Shown: positions 11,313-23,973 of the stretch, piece by piece
Numbering within the stretch: the stretch's first letter is position 1
How the letters are laid out: each line of letters begins with the position of its first letter
DNA from: Stachybotrys elegans
Taxonomy: Eukaryota > Ascomycota > Sordariomycetes > Hypocreales > Stachybotryaceae
DNA: 64,000 nucleotides
Direction of reading: 5' to 3'
NCBI GenBank assembly: GCA_020746835.1
Contig: JAGPNK010000004.1
Location: 1,488,001 to 1,552,000, forward strand
The notes under the pieces: model-generated
The model's database searches: none
The model's input: only the letters and a program-made list of their open reading frames with translations
Told to the model about the DNA's origin: nothing
Program-made: the position numbers and the translations under genes

Positions 11313-12959
11313 TCACACGATGGTCTCGATGGACCAGTCTGCGTTCTGGGCCTTCTCGAGGACCTGCTTTCCCTTCTCGGTGAGGTCGGGCTGTCCGCCG
11401 TTGCCCGTGGCCTGCTTGAAGAAGACGGGCTCCCAGGTCTCGTTGTTCTTCTCGCGTTGACGGGCCTTTTCGCGCTGGGCCTCTTCGAGATCCAGCTTTA
11501 CTGTGGTGGCCTTGGAGTACTGCTTTGCCATGATGGCGTCGGTGACGCCGGCCCAGAGAGTGAGGGACTCGTTGGGGAGCTGCTGTTCCCTGGGAGGGAG
11601 GATCTTGGGAGCGACATTGAGGGGCTCGGTGTCGATGATGAGGTACTGCTCCTCTGCGGGGACATTTTTCTGGATAATGTTAGAAGCCAAGTTCACGAAA
11701 GAATTTAGAGTAAACTTACCACCGGCCTGGATCCAAGAGTAAAGAAGACCTTCTCCTTCCAGGGGCCACTGACCCGGGCAAGGATGTCTGCTTCGGGAAC
11801 ATCCTGCACTCTGACCTTATCGTCGTTTTCAGGATCGTACTTGAAGATAACGCCATCAATCTTGTTGGTGGTGCGACCCAGCCATCCCTCCTCAACGTAG
11901 TGCAGAATGGCCTTGATCTTGGTCTGAGGGCAGGTGATGTAGGCCATCTCGCTGACGGACACGCTGAGAGCGCCTCTGAGAATGCCACCGAGGTGGGCGG
12001 CGGGGTGAGTGAGCTGGTATGTCTCGCCATCGCGCTTCTCGAGTGCGATGAAAATGCCCATGTTGTGCTCGCCGGGAAGGACCTTTACGGAGGTTCCAGT
12101 GAACTTGGCGGTGATCTGGTCGAAGCCGCGGGCTGAGATGCCCTTCTCGGGGCAGCTAACGTGGAAAGCGCTAACGGGAGGGTGGTGGGAGGTCTGCTCG
12201 GTGAGATATGAGATTCGGATCGGCTTGTTTCCGGTGGGGGTCGAAGTGCCGTGCTGAGGGACAGACAGCGACAAGGAAGAGGTGCTCTTGTCGCCCTTAG
12301 CGGCAACCTTCAAAGCCGCGAGACTGCCCTTGCCGCCGGCGGGTGTGGGAGCAGAGAGCTCGCCTGTCCTAATCTTGGGAGCATTATCCTCCGTCTCATA
12401 GTTGCACTGTTATTGTTAGCCTTTCCGTTCCTGGAGACTGGATGAAGCCGTGCGCTGCTCGGGGACGTACGCGGAAGAATTCACCAAGACAGGAGTTGTA
12501 GGGCTTGCATGGCTTGCCCTTGGCATACTTCAGATCCTTGGTGAGCCAGAAGCGGATGACCTCGAGCATGCGATCGAGAGGTTCGTCCGAGGAGCCAATG
12601 GCGACAAAGGCGTTGGGGGCGTCGAGGTAGTTCCAATACTCGAGGTTGGGCGTCGGCTCAAGGAGCTGTGAGGGTAGGGAGAATCGTACGGCGGCGAGGT
12701 CGGTAACGCCGATGAACCTGGAGAGTGAAGCGTTAGCAGGCAGTCATATCACGAAGCCATGCGGGGTGAGCCGATTCCACCAGGCTGGCCGCCATGATAT
12801 AACATCATCAGGTGGGGCAAGGCTGCGGGTGCGGTGAAGGAACGGAGAGGGAGACGGCGAGACAGACTTCTTCAAGATGCCCAGGAAAGTCTTCAGCTTG
12901 GAGCCATCGCTCTGAGGCTCCTCGGGAGCCTCGACGGTGGGCGGCGCAGATGACGACAT
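11313..12959 (-). CDS. Oxysterol-binding protein, short Osh4/Kes1- or Osh6-like ORP
   Basis: Four exons on the minus strand, 12959-12868, 12717-12471, 12406-11720 and 11669-11313, give 460 residues. ORPs move sterols or phosphatidylserine between membranes in exchange for PI4P. The lid and N-terminal region runs through KLKTFLGILKKFIGVTDLAAV, then LPSQLLEPTPNLEYW and CKPYNSCLGEFFRCNYETED. The family signature EQTSHHPP begins near residue 183. The C-terminal LTLWAGVTDAI and KARQREKN...WEPVFF segments complete the ORD. No PH, ankyrin or FFAT motif is visible, so it is the short cytosolic type. The first intron uses a GTCTGT donor, chosen because it restores the KKFIGV segment. A second possible donor 61 bp further on, GTTATATC, would add about 20 Ser/Pro-rich residues and shift phase. 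Confidence 0.9.
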
Positions 12960-15900
12960 TGTCGAGCGGTTGGTCTGCGTTGATGACCAGGGCGATAACG
13001 GGGGTTCGAGGGGCACCTAAGTTTTTGGAGACAGAGGCGAGACTGGACTCGGCAGCACTGAGGCGATGGTCGTACGCAAGGGGGTACAGATGGGGATGGG
13101 GATGCTGACACCAGGAGGAGAGGAGGTGCTTGAAGATGGACAGCGTAACAAGTTAAGGATGAAACGACTAGGCCGCAAGGCAACCTTGAGGAGAAAGATA
13201 GAAAAATAGAAGGGAAAAAAAAAGCTGGTAAAGTAGTTTGGATGGAGGGAGCCGTTGACAGCCTGGCGTTCTTACTGGTGGCCGTGCGGCAGCAACTCTT
13301 AACTCTCTTCAGGGTCTCTCTGTGGTGAGTGACGTCTGTCTTGGTGGCCACTTTGCCTGGTCAACAAGTATTTCGAGGCCGCGGGGGGCGGGGGAAGACA
13401 AGAGCGGACCGAGTCGAGCCCGTTAGCGGAGTACTTTGTGTGTATGCGGCAAATGCTGCCGTTAGCCAAGTACCGCGCCAAGGTTAGAGACTTCATTGGA
13501 CAGGCAGATGCCGGTATCGCATGACTTATCGCAGACACCTGACTGGATGAAATGATGAGGAGGCCCCGCATACTTTGTTCTCAACATCTACCCAAGTACT
13601 TGAGGTGTTGGAGTTTCTAAATAATGGGCCATCGTCAAGCCGAGAAGAATCAACTCGTCCCTACCTAGGTACCAAGTAAAGCACGAAGCGAGCTGCTTTC
13701 CCCTGATTCTCATGTATTAATCGCCCCCTCTTGCTAGGATCCTCTATCAGCAACTAGAAAGCCAACACGATGGCGACCAGCTGAGCCAAGGCCCGCCATG
13801 AACCCGAGATACCGAGACCACATCGAGTTGAACCAATCATCGGTGCACATGGGCCAAGGCCTTGGTCCTCGACGCGTGTTCCCGCGAACTGATCAAGCAA
13901 GTCAGCCAAACGCCTTGCCTGCCAATCTTGGCAGGCCTCCTAGACTACACTCCGTACAGATAAAGGTGCCGGCTCAAGGCTCAGTAACGTCGTCTCAATA
14001 CGGAGGGGGTTTCACCGTATCTTATCTGATGGGTCATGGTTCTTATCGCATCCATTCCCTCTGCTGTTGCGGGTGCCCCATCTCGATCGCTGCATCTCAC
14101 CATCTCCTTGCCCAACTAGCGGAGGATAACGACCGGGTTACATGCCTCTGGAACATCATGTTCTCTCCCCCCCGACTACTCGCAACCGGGGTGGAAGTCT
14201 ATCTGCCTGTCGGTATGCAACTGCAAGGCCTGCCATTTCTCTCCAACGTTCGGCATCCATGGATAGCGCAAAGTGTGTGACGATTTTCAGCTCCTGTTCT
14301 TGTCTTAGTAGGTGGGATGCGCAGCGCGATCATAGCGCAGGCATGTGTATGCGTATCGTAGGCAGGGTGAGATGATTCACGGAGAGCTAGAAGGTACCCA
14401 ACCGAGTCTTCTTCATTTCCAGCACGTCTGTCTTTCTCCTTCTATGCCCGGCGTCCTGCAGGTCATCGTCCATGAAAAAGTGATGCGCCGAGCAGAACCC
14501 CCCGTCCGGTGTAAAGCTCCGTGCTGGAGCTGCTTTGATTTCACGTCAGTGACGCCGAGAGGAAACATCAAGACAATCGGGCTGCAACCCTTTGCATCGG
14601 CCATCGAAGGCGTCCTTCACTCCCCCAATCGTGGTCTAGTACCGATCACGACAGCGGGGGGAGAGAAAAAAAAAAAAGAAAGAAAGAGGCCATCAAGCCA
14701 CCTGCGTGCCGAGAGACGGAAAGGCAAGAGGAACAAGGTTCAGGCACAGGCAGGGAGGGGGGTGGCGTTTTAGCTGGGCGAGACGACGAGACACTACAGG
14801 GAGCTGCCAAGGCCGGCGTGTTGCCAGCCAGGGATTTTTTGTCTCTTGTTATTGTTGCTGTTCTTCTCGAGGCCGAAAACCATCGGGGTTGCTGACCCTC
14901 GGGATGGGGAGGGCGGCTCAGCGGATGATCGAATGGAGGGTTGGAGCGCTCGGGACGCTTTAGTTGGCATCGGAGATCGAAGAATTATAATCCCATCGTC
15001 CCAAAACTGATCCCGAAGCACCGGCCCCCGTTGGCCCTGCAGATCAACACAAACCATCGATCCTCCACAAGCCCAATCCGTCTAGCTTCTCATGCAACTG
15101 TCCTGTCGCATCTTTCCTTTCCATCTCCCTAATTCTCTTCACATTTACCCAGTCCGTCTGGAGACGACAGAGGCCACCCCCTTCACCCCCGATAGCATTC
15201 CAGAGGCTGACCGGGGTCGCGGCAGTTGAATGTTGTCCATTATCCACCGTGAATCGGTGTGATGTCATTTTACCATGCTCGTTTCATCCTCCAGCTGAAA
15301 AAGCTTGTCTGGAGAATACTACTAAATTGTTAGACATGTTTGATCGTGAAAAGACAGCCCAGTCGGGAGCAATCGAGCGCCGCAGAAATGCAGCCGTGGC
15401 GACAAGTTAGTCACAAACCGTCTCAAGGCCCATTGTAAACGCAAGCATTAAATCACACTCGCCCTTGTCGCCTTGTCGACCTTGCCATAAGGAGAATTGG
15501 AGGGCGACAACCTACGGGATAGGAATTCGGCATATCATTTGGGTTATAGCCTATTCATCCCCTAGGTTGAAGGGCATGGGATGGCCTTACAATGACCAAA
15601 CGCCGATTCCGCCACCAGATCTGGAGGCAAAACTAGATGAGACACGCGTGTCGTTTGAGGGGCGGTACACCCTCTTCTTCCGGCGGCCGACAGGAACATG
15701 GACAAAACCTAAAAACCGTGGCATGTCTGCCATGGGAAATACCGGGAATAGAAAATCGAGGCCGAAAAGAGTCCGGCTTTATCGCCACTGTCCTCCGTCC
15801 ACTTGTGTGAGCGCAATGCCAATCCATTGGCCTTGGAACCCACGTATTTCCTGGCTGATATCTGAACGAGGAGGACCGGTGAAGGGATTCTTGAAAAACC

Positions 15901-18900
15901 ACATGGGAGTTTGCCACAATGAGAGCAGTTTGTGAAATCAGCAAAATATTTCGTCATGCTGCGTTCACAATGATGTCTGCCCTACCACTGCCTCGGGTCA
16001 TTATGCTTATTTTCCATTGGGCGCAAGGAATCCTCTTGCACGCGTGGGTGTTCATGTCGACGTTGCAGATCTGGTGCTGGAATAAACCCACTAAGACAGA
16101 ATGGCATGGAGAAGATGAAGAAATTGGGAAATGCCCATGAGAGAGCAGGATAGTAACCATGAGCGCATAGCCCGCATTTGCGTCACCGCGCAGGTGAAGC
16201 ATGGGCTCCCAAGAGCCGATCACAGGCAGGCTGAAGCCTCCAATTGGCGCCTGCACAGAAGGATGGGGATTTGGCAATCAGGGTATGGCTGTGACAAAAA
16301 AATGACGATCGCGAGGCCAGCAGCCAGCAGCCAGCAGCCCTCAACAGTCGTTGTGTGGCTAGAACGGGTGATGGACAAAAAAGGCGGGGTCAAAGGAGGG
16401 TGCAAATGTGGCTCGTGATAGCACATTTCGCCCCCCTTGTCGGGGCGTGTGAGTTGAGCACCTGTTAGAGCGTGTTTGTACCCCAATGTACCGTCGGTAC
16501 CGAGCCCATCGTTGGGAATGCTCACGGAGCAAACCATCCGCCCATGTCGTACATGCAAGCTCCCAGGCCAGTTTTCGCCGGCATGGACATGAATATTGCT
16601 TTCCAGCCTGGTTTTTCTTTCTTTTCCTTTTCCTTTTTTTTTCTGTTCGACTTCGCCTCAACAACCCGACTGTACTCCGTACCATGCATCGCTTTCTCCG
16701 CTTTCCGCTTCCACAGATTGGCCCATCGACCCTTTCTTGCTCGCTAAGAAACAGCTAAGGGGGAGAAGAAGCAAGCAGGCATGTGAATGAAAGTAGCATG
16801 GTGTGCATCACCCTGCCACCTGAAAGTTACCGCTCGTATGCGGAAACATTTTTCTCAGACGGGATGCCTAGCCCGTCGGCGCCATGATAGGCCGCCATGG
16901 TTCCTGGCATGTCCCAATGTCCCATGGACACCACGCAAGTAGCCGGTTGCTTAGGTTGAAAGCCAATGTGGTAGCCAGATGTCCGGGTAGGTCTTGTTTG
17001 ATCGGCCGCGGTAGCTTCCATCAGTAATCACGAATAGCAGCCGAGCCGTCGTGGAGAGTGGGCTGCTCTGGGCTGCTGGCGCGGTACTAAGGCGAGCTTT
17101 GACAACAGGCCCTCGCGTAGGACGGTTGGACGGGCGGCGGGCACCAGCTTCTGCTTCTCCGTGGGCTGGAGCCCCGATCGTGGGAAACAAGTGCTAACCT
17201 ATTCCAGTCCATATGGTCTTGCCCGCAGGTAAGTCTGTAAGAATGTCCGCCACTACGCTGAGAATTCGTGGCCCAACCCCGCCCATGGCCCTCTGGCAAG
17301 GGGCATGTCCCACGAATGATGCCGCCGGGTTGAACCCTTGATCACTTTTTGCGAGTTGATACCACGACATCGGGCTGCGGTGCAGCACACTCGAAAGCGA
17401 ATGCGAATAAGAAGAATCGCCGTGCTTCACAGTGACAGCAAGCTATGCAGGTCGGCTCACGATCCACTGTGAGGATCGTGGCTTGACCATCAGGTTACCG
17501 ATCGCACCTTATATTGACGATTTCGAGTTCCGCATCCGAGGAATGCCCATGCAGCATCCTGGTCAATCGGCCTACCATGTGCCGCTGAGCAGGGATTTGT
17601 CAACACAGCACCGAGCAGATGGGAAGTTTCTCATGCAACAAACAAGGCTACAGTGCATGAGCTGGTGCAGTTGCTGGTACCAGTAGTGAATCTAGAACCA
17701 GAAAGTGCTGGGGTAAGACATAAGCGAGCCGCTCGGATTGCGTGTGCAGGCGTGCTAGCAACAAAGTTAGAGAAGACGCCGGATAAGTTATCGTGGGCGA
17801 TACGGCTGGGCCAGACAGGCGTGTCTTGCTTCGGACGGTTTCTGCGGCCCTCTGCTGTATTCCATGGATCCTAGGCCACCTTGCCTGAGACATTGAATGA
17901 GGTGGCCGATCTGAATTCTCGACGATGGAAACCCATGCGGGCGGGCATGCGGAAACACCGCTCATTCTGGAAGCATACGCGGCAGGCAGATGGGTATGGC
18001 TGCATGCTGGGCTTCCTTTCTGGCTGGTGTGGCCCCAGCGGGTCCGTGTCTGAGCCGTAATGGTAACAGCGTCGAGCACCATGGCGGATATATATTGCGG
18101 CAGTCAGCAGACCCGGCCTTCCGCGGCGGACATGGCTCTGGTCGGACCTGATCTTGGATTTTACTTGCTCATTTGGTGGGCTTAACGGTGCTTCGTTTTT
18201 CAGGCTGGTCAGAGTCTAAAGTTGCCACTAATCGACACATAAACAAAGTTGCCATATGCAAAGGATTGGTCGGGTTTTTCTTGCTGGGCCTGGGTGCCTC
18301 GGAGTAAAACTCCCGGCCTATCTCTCGCTGATTGTTTCAGCCCGCTATCACCGTTACTCCCCAGAATGGCAGCAGTGTGGGCACGGACAAGAGTGACAAC
18401 ATTATGATGAATAAAACACGAACACTTCCCCGCTTACATCATCCTGTCGTCTCGGCAGAGTGAGTGGCAGCTCCATCCGATATCGTGCCCTGGGAATCCC
18501 GCCTGCGCGTGGCCTTTGCCCGATAGGGATCAACCTTTGCTAGCCTTTCCACATCACGGAGCAATTGCCCTGGCCAAGGACTGGCCAAGGACGCCCTCTG
18601 TCATTCTGAGACGGGTTGCACCTCATGTCACATGGCAGCTCGTGTCTAGATTCCACCTTGCAGCCAGCAGGATGACAATGGCTGGATCGATTGTCAAAGC
18701 TCAGGGCAGTCAGCCAGCCACATCCCAAGCCTCTTCACTCCACCACTCTACAGGGCAATAATGTGAACCCTCCGCCCCTACCTTCTTTCCTCCTGCCCCG
18801 CGACTATTAACTTAGTATTGCTTATTGCTGCGTTGGCACGCACAAAGAGCCAGAACTGGGAAGGAAGGAGGGGCTACCAGCTACATACCTACTAAGAATT

Positions 18901-19831
18901 GAATGAGGGATGGGACAGGAAAGGACGAGGGTGGTGGGAAGTGGGTACTGGGAGCACCAGCAGTGCCTGTTCTGGGTATGTGCCAATGTGGGCAAGTGCA
19001 AGTGCAAGGGGGAGAGGGTGTGTCATTAACACGCTGTGGCTTGATGCAGCTTTGCGCCGTGGAGAGCAAGGGCAAGCCAGGTGACAGCAAGTACCTCAGG
19101 TACCTGGCCCTGCCGCATACCGTGGCTGGGCGAGCTTGTACCACGGCTGCCCAGTACTAGACGGCTACCCATGCCTCCTCCTCTCACTAACACACTCTGG
19201 TGAATCGAGATCGATCGTCAGCCATGCTTTCCGATCAACCTGATCGAACCACGGCCAGCCAAAGCCACTGCCCGCCTACCTGCTTACTGCCTAGGTAGCT
19301 ACGGCCGACGGCCTACCTCTGCCTGAGGGCCATTCGCTGCCATGCCATGGCTTTCCGTGCTGACTGAGGAGGGGGAGCAGCTGGCACCTGGCTGTGCACC
19401 TTTGTATATAAGTCCAAATGGCCCAGCTCATCTCATCCATGCCCAGCACATTCCTGGATTCCGTCCTTGCCGTCTTTACTCCCTACCTACACAACGGTAA
19501 ACCCTGACCAAGCTCACAACAACACAGTCTTGTGTACAGGTAGTCTGCACCCATCTACCAAATATACTCGCACTCGACACCGGTTCCTCACTGCCTCGTC
19601 GCCCCTGTTAGCGCTACCATAATAGCACACTCCCCGACTTCACTCTCGTCCCCAAGCCTTCTTACCCGAAGCTTCCCTTGAAGCTTCTTCGAGCTCTTTA
19701 GGCTCACCGGATCGAAACCGAGCTATACTCCACCGTACAACGCTGCCCATCCGCGCTCCAGAAGCGACATAAAGCATCCTTTGCATACGCAAGAATATTC
19801 TGGTGTTGTTCTAGCAACAATTCAATTCACC
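12960..19831. other. Long gene-free interval (6.9 kb) and probable leader of the next gene
   Basis: No gene can be supported in 6.9 kb. Open frames of up to about 160 codons occur on both strands, but none has a recognisable motif or splice-consistent partner. The last 0.4 kb is pyrimidine-rich and lies after a TATA box, so it is probably the transcribed leader of the gene at 19832. The rest may hold distal regulatory elements or an unrecognised non-coding RNA. Confidence 0.5.
19405..19410 (+). promoter_or_regulatory. TATA box, start of a long leader
   Basis: TATATA followed by AG lies 422 bp before the start codon at 19832. If used, the mRNA would have a leader of nearly 400 nt, rich in C and T and containing several CAACA-type stretches. 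Confidence 0.4.
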
Positions 19832-21052
19832 ATGCCTAAGAGATCTCTTGACATTGGAAGGGACCCCTTAATGCCTACGGACAAGGTTCAGCGAAAGGTA
19901 CGAATTTAGCCTTGCTTTCTCTCCCTCGTTTGCTTCATGTACTCGCAAGGCGTATTAAGCCGCCTCTGTCAATCAGCATGCACTATCCCCATGTACTCTC
20001 ATACCTATTGGACATATTCTAACTGGCGAATTTGGTAGACTGAGCGATCCCATGAGGAGAACCAAGAACGAGCCTACATTGCCGCGTCACGCCGGGCAGA
20101 CCGCAGCATCGAAGCCCGTGTCCAGTCCGCACGCATGGCCAGTGACATTCACAAGAAGCGTACCGGCAAGGGCTTTCGCATCACCGAGGAGATTGTGGTC
20201 AAGGAGGAGATGTACGAGGAAGAGGAGGACGAATTCCCACGCTCCTACAGACTGCTAGGCCCTCACATGCAGACGGCATCGACAGAAATGAACCTTAAAG
20301 TTGAGGCATTCCTGACGAACCGCGTCGCCATGTCCGCCCTGGTAGCCCGCACCAACGATGAGTGGAGATTGAACGAGATCAACCGCTTGTTTGACCAGTC
20401 ATTCCCCAATGCTGGCAAGACCATGCAGCAACTCTCGCAGACCTACAGCCCTCAGCCCACCCCAGGAGAGGCGATGCCTCAGAGCCCCGAGCCATCCCGG
20501 CCAGCCTTCAGTCCCGTGAACTATGACCAGGGACATGGTCAGCACGACCAGCGACGAGCATCCTCCTACACTTCACCTGCCGGCCTGAGCCAGGACGCTC
20601 CCACATCACCTCCGGGTTTGACCCCAGGGTCCGTCGCAACAGAGTCTACTAGCAGCCGACATTTCTCTACCCCCAACATCAACACGGCTTCTCTCGGCCC
20701 CGCACCATTCAACCCTGCTGAGTCCGTGTTTACCACTGAGCTTCCTGCAGAGGCCAAGATGTTTCTGGGCGGTCCTGGGCTTGACATGAACTCAGACTTT
20801 ACCCAGAACCTCTACGGCCAGAGCTGGATGGACCAGAACCCGTATCCCGACTTCCTGGGATCAACACCGGGCAAGGCGGGAGACATGAGCGCCGAGTATG
20901 GCTTGTACAACGACGATGTCGGTCATGAAAAGGCTGAATTGTATGCCGAAGATTCCTCACAGCCAAAGTGGGATGGCTCGTCACGCCCACCTGGTGCTAT
21001 GGATTGGAACGCTTTCCTCAACGAAAACATGTGGACCACGGACAATCCCTAA
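19832..21052 (+). CDS. Conserved-looking fungal protein of unknown function, likely nuclear
   Basis: Exons 19832-19897 and 20039-21052 encode 359 residues. I do not recognise a named family. The N-terminal 100 residues are charged and probably helical. They start MPKRSLDIGRDPLMPTDKVQ, then an Arg/Glu-rich stretch ending in KKRTGKGFRITEEIVVKEEMYEEEEDEFP. Around residues 120-175 is a second helical region with FLTNRVAMSALVARTNDEWR. From there to the end the protein is Pro/Ser/Gln-rich and disordered. The C-terminus is acidic and aromatic, with GAMDWNAFLNENMW, which resembles an acidic-hydrophobic activation segment. The composition, long leader and large upstream region suggest a regulator, but no DNA-binding domain is visible. 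Confidence 0.8.
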
Positions 21053-22356
21053 TCGACCGTCCCTGCCGACACAAAACACGCCTTTACACACAACTTGTTG
21101 ATTTCTCGCCATATGTGCAAATTTTCTGCCATAATGAATTTCCCCTCCCATTTCGCCACTCAAAGAGTGGAAGGGATGATGATGCCAGTCCTCTGTAACC
21201 AAATTACTTATGAGAGTACCCCTGTTTTTTTATATCAGCGATTGGTCAAGGACTTGCATAGCGTTTCTGTTTATTTTTGTCACTTTTCTTGTTCCTTTTG
21301 GCGTTATATCCGCACTTTTCGATCACGCCGGCAGTTGAGTCTCCTGCTGCACCGGGCAGACCTGTGTCTGGTGGATAAGCAAGGTCCGTAAATTACAAGG
21401 ACAGGTTACCACGCGGATGTGGGCGTCTGCTATTTTTTTATACGACACTTGCTCTTGCTTTGTTAGCCTGTTATAGTTTGTCTGTCGATTACTTTGATAT
21501 CCCCTACGCATACTGAAAGAAGGATGGACGAAGAATGGAACGGAGTGAGGAAGAAGAAGAAAAAAGGGGGGTAACAGAGGCACTGTGCTCAGACCATTGT
21601 CGCCTGGGAAAACCGACGCGCTGTACTCAGTACACGATGAGAGACGTCCGGTCAGAAGCCGCCTTCCAGCGGGAGAGGTTGGCCAGACAAGATAACTAGT
21701 CGAAAATTGAAAACCCATCGCCCGCATATATCGTTGTTCTTGTATGAGTGAGATGTGAATGTCTTCCCAATCATATACGGTATGATGAACGTAAGGCGTT
21801 TCTTATTGTTTTGTTCCTTTTTCCGACTCGATCTCCGTGCTACATTCACCATGTCTTGTGGAATTGCCACCATTACATGGAACAAGCAGCAAGTCGGCTT
21901 GAATAACTACAGAGCACTACCAATTTGCAGGGCGAATGAAATGAGGTTGGGACTTGAAACAATGCGTAATACGTTAAAATGTAATCTGAGCAATATGAAA
22001 TGCAAGCAGACTAAACATCAAGCAGCGCTCTCGGCCGGCGCCATTCCCTTATTCTTCGTCTGCATTCCCACATAGCAAATGGCCACTGTGCGGTATTCCT
22101 CCATGTGCCAGCCAATACTACGACCCTGTCAATTTCCAGAGGAAAAGAAAGCGGGTTTCATTTGAAGTCAACAAGATGTGGTTCCAAGTGAAGTCTGCTG
22201 CGTCGTGCAGAACATAAGAGAATATGAGTGACAACTGAATGGGCTCCAGATACTCCATATATCGTGAGGCAATGAAATTCAAAGGCGTTTTCGCCTGTTG
22301 ATGGCACAAATAGAGACAGGTATGTGCTCTGTTCGTACTGTATGGAGACGAGGGGC
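21053..22356. other. Convergent region
   Basis: 1.3 kb between the 3' ends of a plus-strand and a minus-strand gene, somewhat A/T-rich around 21750-22000. No gene or RNA was recognised. Confidence 0.45.
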
Positions 22357-23126
22357 TTAGTCTTCTTCATCCACGTCCATGTCCTCGGTAGAGGAGTTGG
22401 TGTTGAGTGGACTCGGAGAGGTGCCCGGGTGTTGCTCATCGCCACCTATGCTCTCTGGTCAATGGTGTGCTCCGTCCAGGGGATGGGCGTGCTGTACTTA
22501 CCCGCGAGACTGCGGTAATTATTTCTCCCTCCTTGCTCAGGGCGAGATGTCATGGGGATGTTTTGCTGCGCACTGGGGAAGCGGCTTTGCGCTTGAAGAT
22601 TGCTCTGGGTCAGAGGACCAGTCTGGGCCGCGTTCGCAGACGACTGCTGGGCCTGTGAAAAGATAGAAGGATGCATAACACCGCTCTGCTGCTGTTGTGA
22701 TCCCCAAGGCACTGTGGGAGGGTTCGAAGCCCTCATGGTGCGCGTACCGGAGGAGGAGGCAACGTCTCTGTCTCGGCTGGGGCCGGAGCCAGTACGCTGT
22801 GCGATGGAGGCAGGACCTTCATTGCGGTTCTCAGATGGTCCAGCGGCATCCTCACTATCAGAGTCCTCACTTGGGCTGGAGCCAAGCCACAGATGAGCGC
22901 GGAGCGCGCGAGAGTGCTCAGAGGCTTGGTTCTCAGAAGCTCCGCGGACGGGAGAAGGATGAGGATCGCGCTCGGGCGGATCGTGATACTCGTCGTCACT
23001 GTCATCCACCCATTCACTTGACTGGGAAGAGCGAGATGGGGTTCGAGTCCACTTCTCGCCTTCGGAGTCGCTGCTGGGGTCAGATGGCGACAAGGGCCTG
23101 CCTCGCTGGGGAGGTGAGCCGGTCAT
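22357..23126 (-). CDS. Ser/Asp-rich disordered protein of unknown function
   Basis: Two exons, 23126-22502 and 22445-22357 (56-bp intron, phase 1), encode 237 residues. Composition is almost wholly disordered: runs of Ser, Pro, Asp, Glu and Gln, no Cys, and no predicted fold. The N-terminus GRPLSPSDPSSDSEGEKW followed by SSQSSEWVDDSDDEYHDPP has many Ser-Pro and acidic CK2-like sites. The spliced tail ends STEDMDVDEED, a strongly acidic C-terminus reached only after removing the intron. Reading through the intron would end nearby in ...HTIDQRA, so the splice is inferred. Function unknown. Additional leader exons upstream of 23126 are possible. Confidence 0.6.
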
Positions 23127-23973
23127 TGGAGGTCTTGTTTGGGCTTGGGGAGTGGTGTCAGTGAGGAGTCAAGGATGGAGGGGACGGAGTTGGGGGAGAG
23201 AGAAACATGGGTGAGTCTTCATCACGTACTATGTTTGGTTCCTGGCTTGTGTGAAGTTCTATGAGAAGTGTGAGTAAGTTGTCTTGAGGAGGCAGAGGAT
23301 GAGGGAGAGGCTCACCACGCACAGTGTTTGAGAAGGCGGCTTTCTGCTCAGCGAGCTTGCTCGGTAGACAACTGTGCGGCAGGGTGAATAGTCAGTTACA
23401 GATGTGAAAGGAGGAAGAAGTAGAAGGAAGAGAATATAAGAGGTAACCCACGTGTGAGTGAAGCGGGTGAGTTGCACCGAGTTGTGAAGGCAGTTGATGA
23501 TGCAACAAGGCGGGGAGAGGAGTTGGTTGAGGAAGAAGAGGCGAAGAGTTCACAACAAACACGAGGCGAAGAAGCGCGGAGTGAAGGGCGCGAGGAAAGG
23601 CATGCATACTACCCCAGGGCCTGCCAGCTGGCTGCCACTCGCCATGCATGAGAAGCGCCGCGGCGTTTGTTGAGGCGCACGCACGCGCGCGGGGGAGGGG
23701 AGGCGAATAGATCCCGCCAGGGCATGCTGTTTGCTGCTTCACAGCTGGCACTACCAAGCTCTAGCTGGCCGAGGGGTGTACGAGGCAGGCAGCGGAGGTG
23801 GTGCTGCTCACTGGATGTTGGGTTGGGGGTTCACCGAGCGTGTGTTGGCTCGCCAAGAGGGAGTGAGTGAACAGTAACAGAGGCGTGGGATGAGGGTTGC
23901 GTTGGAGGCTATTGTCCTTCTATTGAGCTTGACCAAGTACTGATCGACTGGTCGGGTATCTATCCTTGATGTA
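23127..23973. other. Region between unknown gene and NOP9
   Basis: 0.85 kb, holding the promoter and leader of the minus-strand gene ending at 22357 and the NOP9 3' flank. Alternating purine-rich blocks occur, with no supported coding sequence. Confidence 0.4.

Noticed and set aside
22340..23130. Plus-strand frames over the Ser-rich unknown gene
   Set aside because: Complement of low-complexity sequence; the minus-strand gene has a frame-consistent intron and a natural acidic end.
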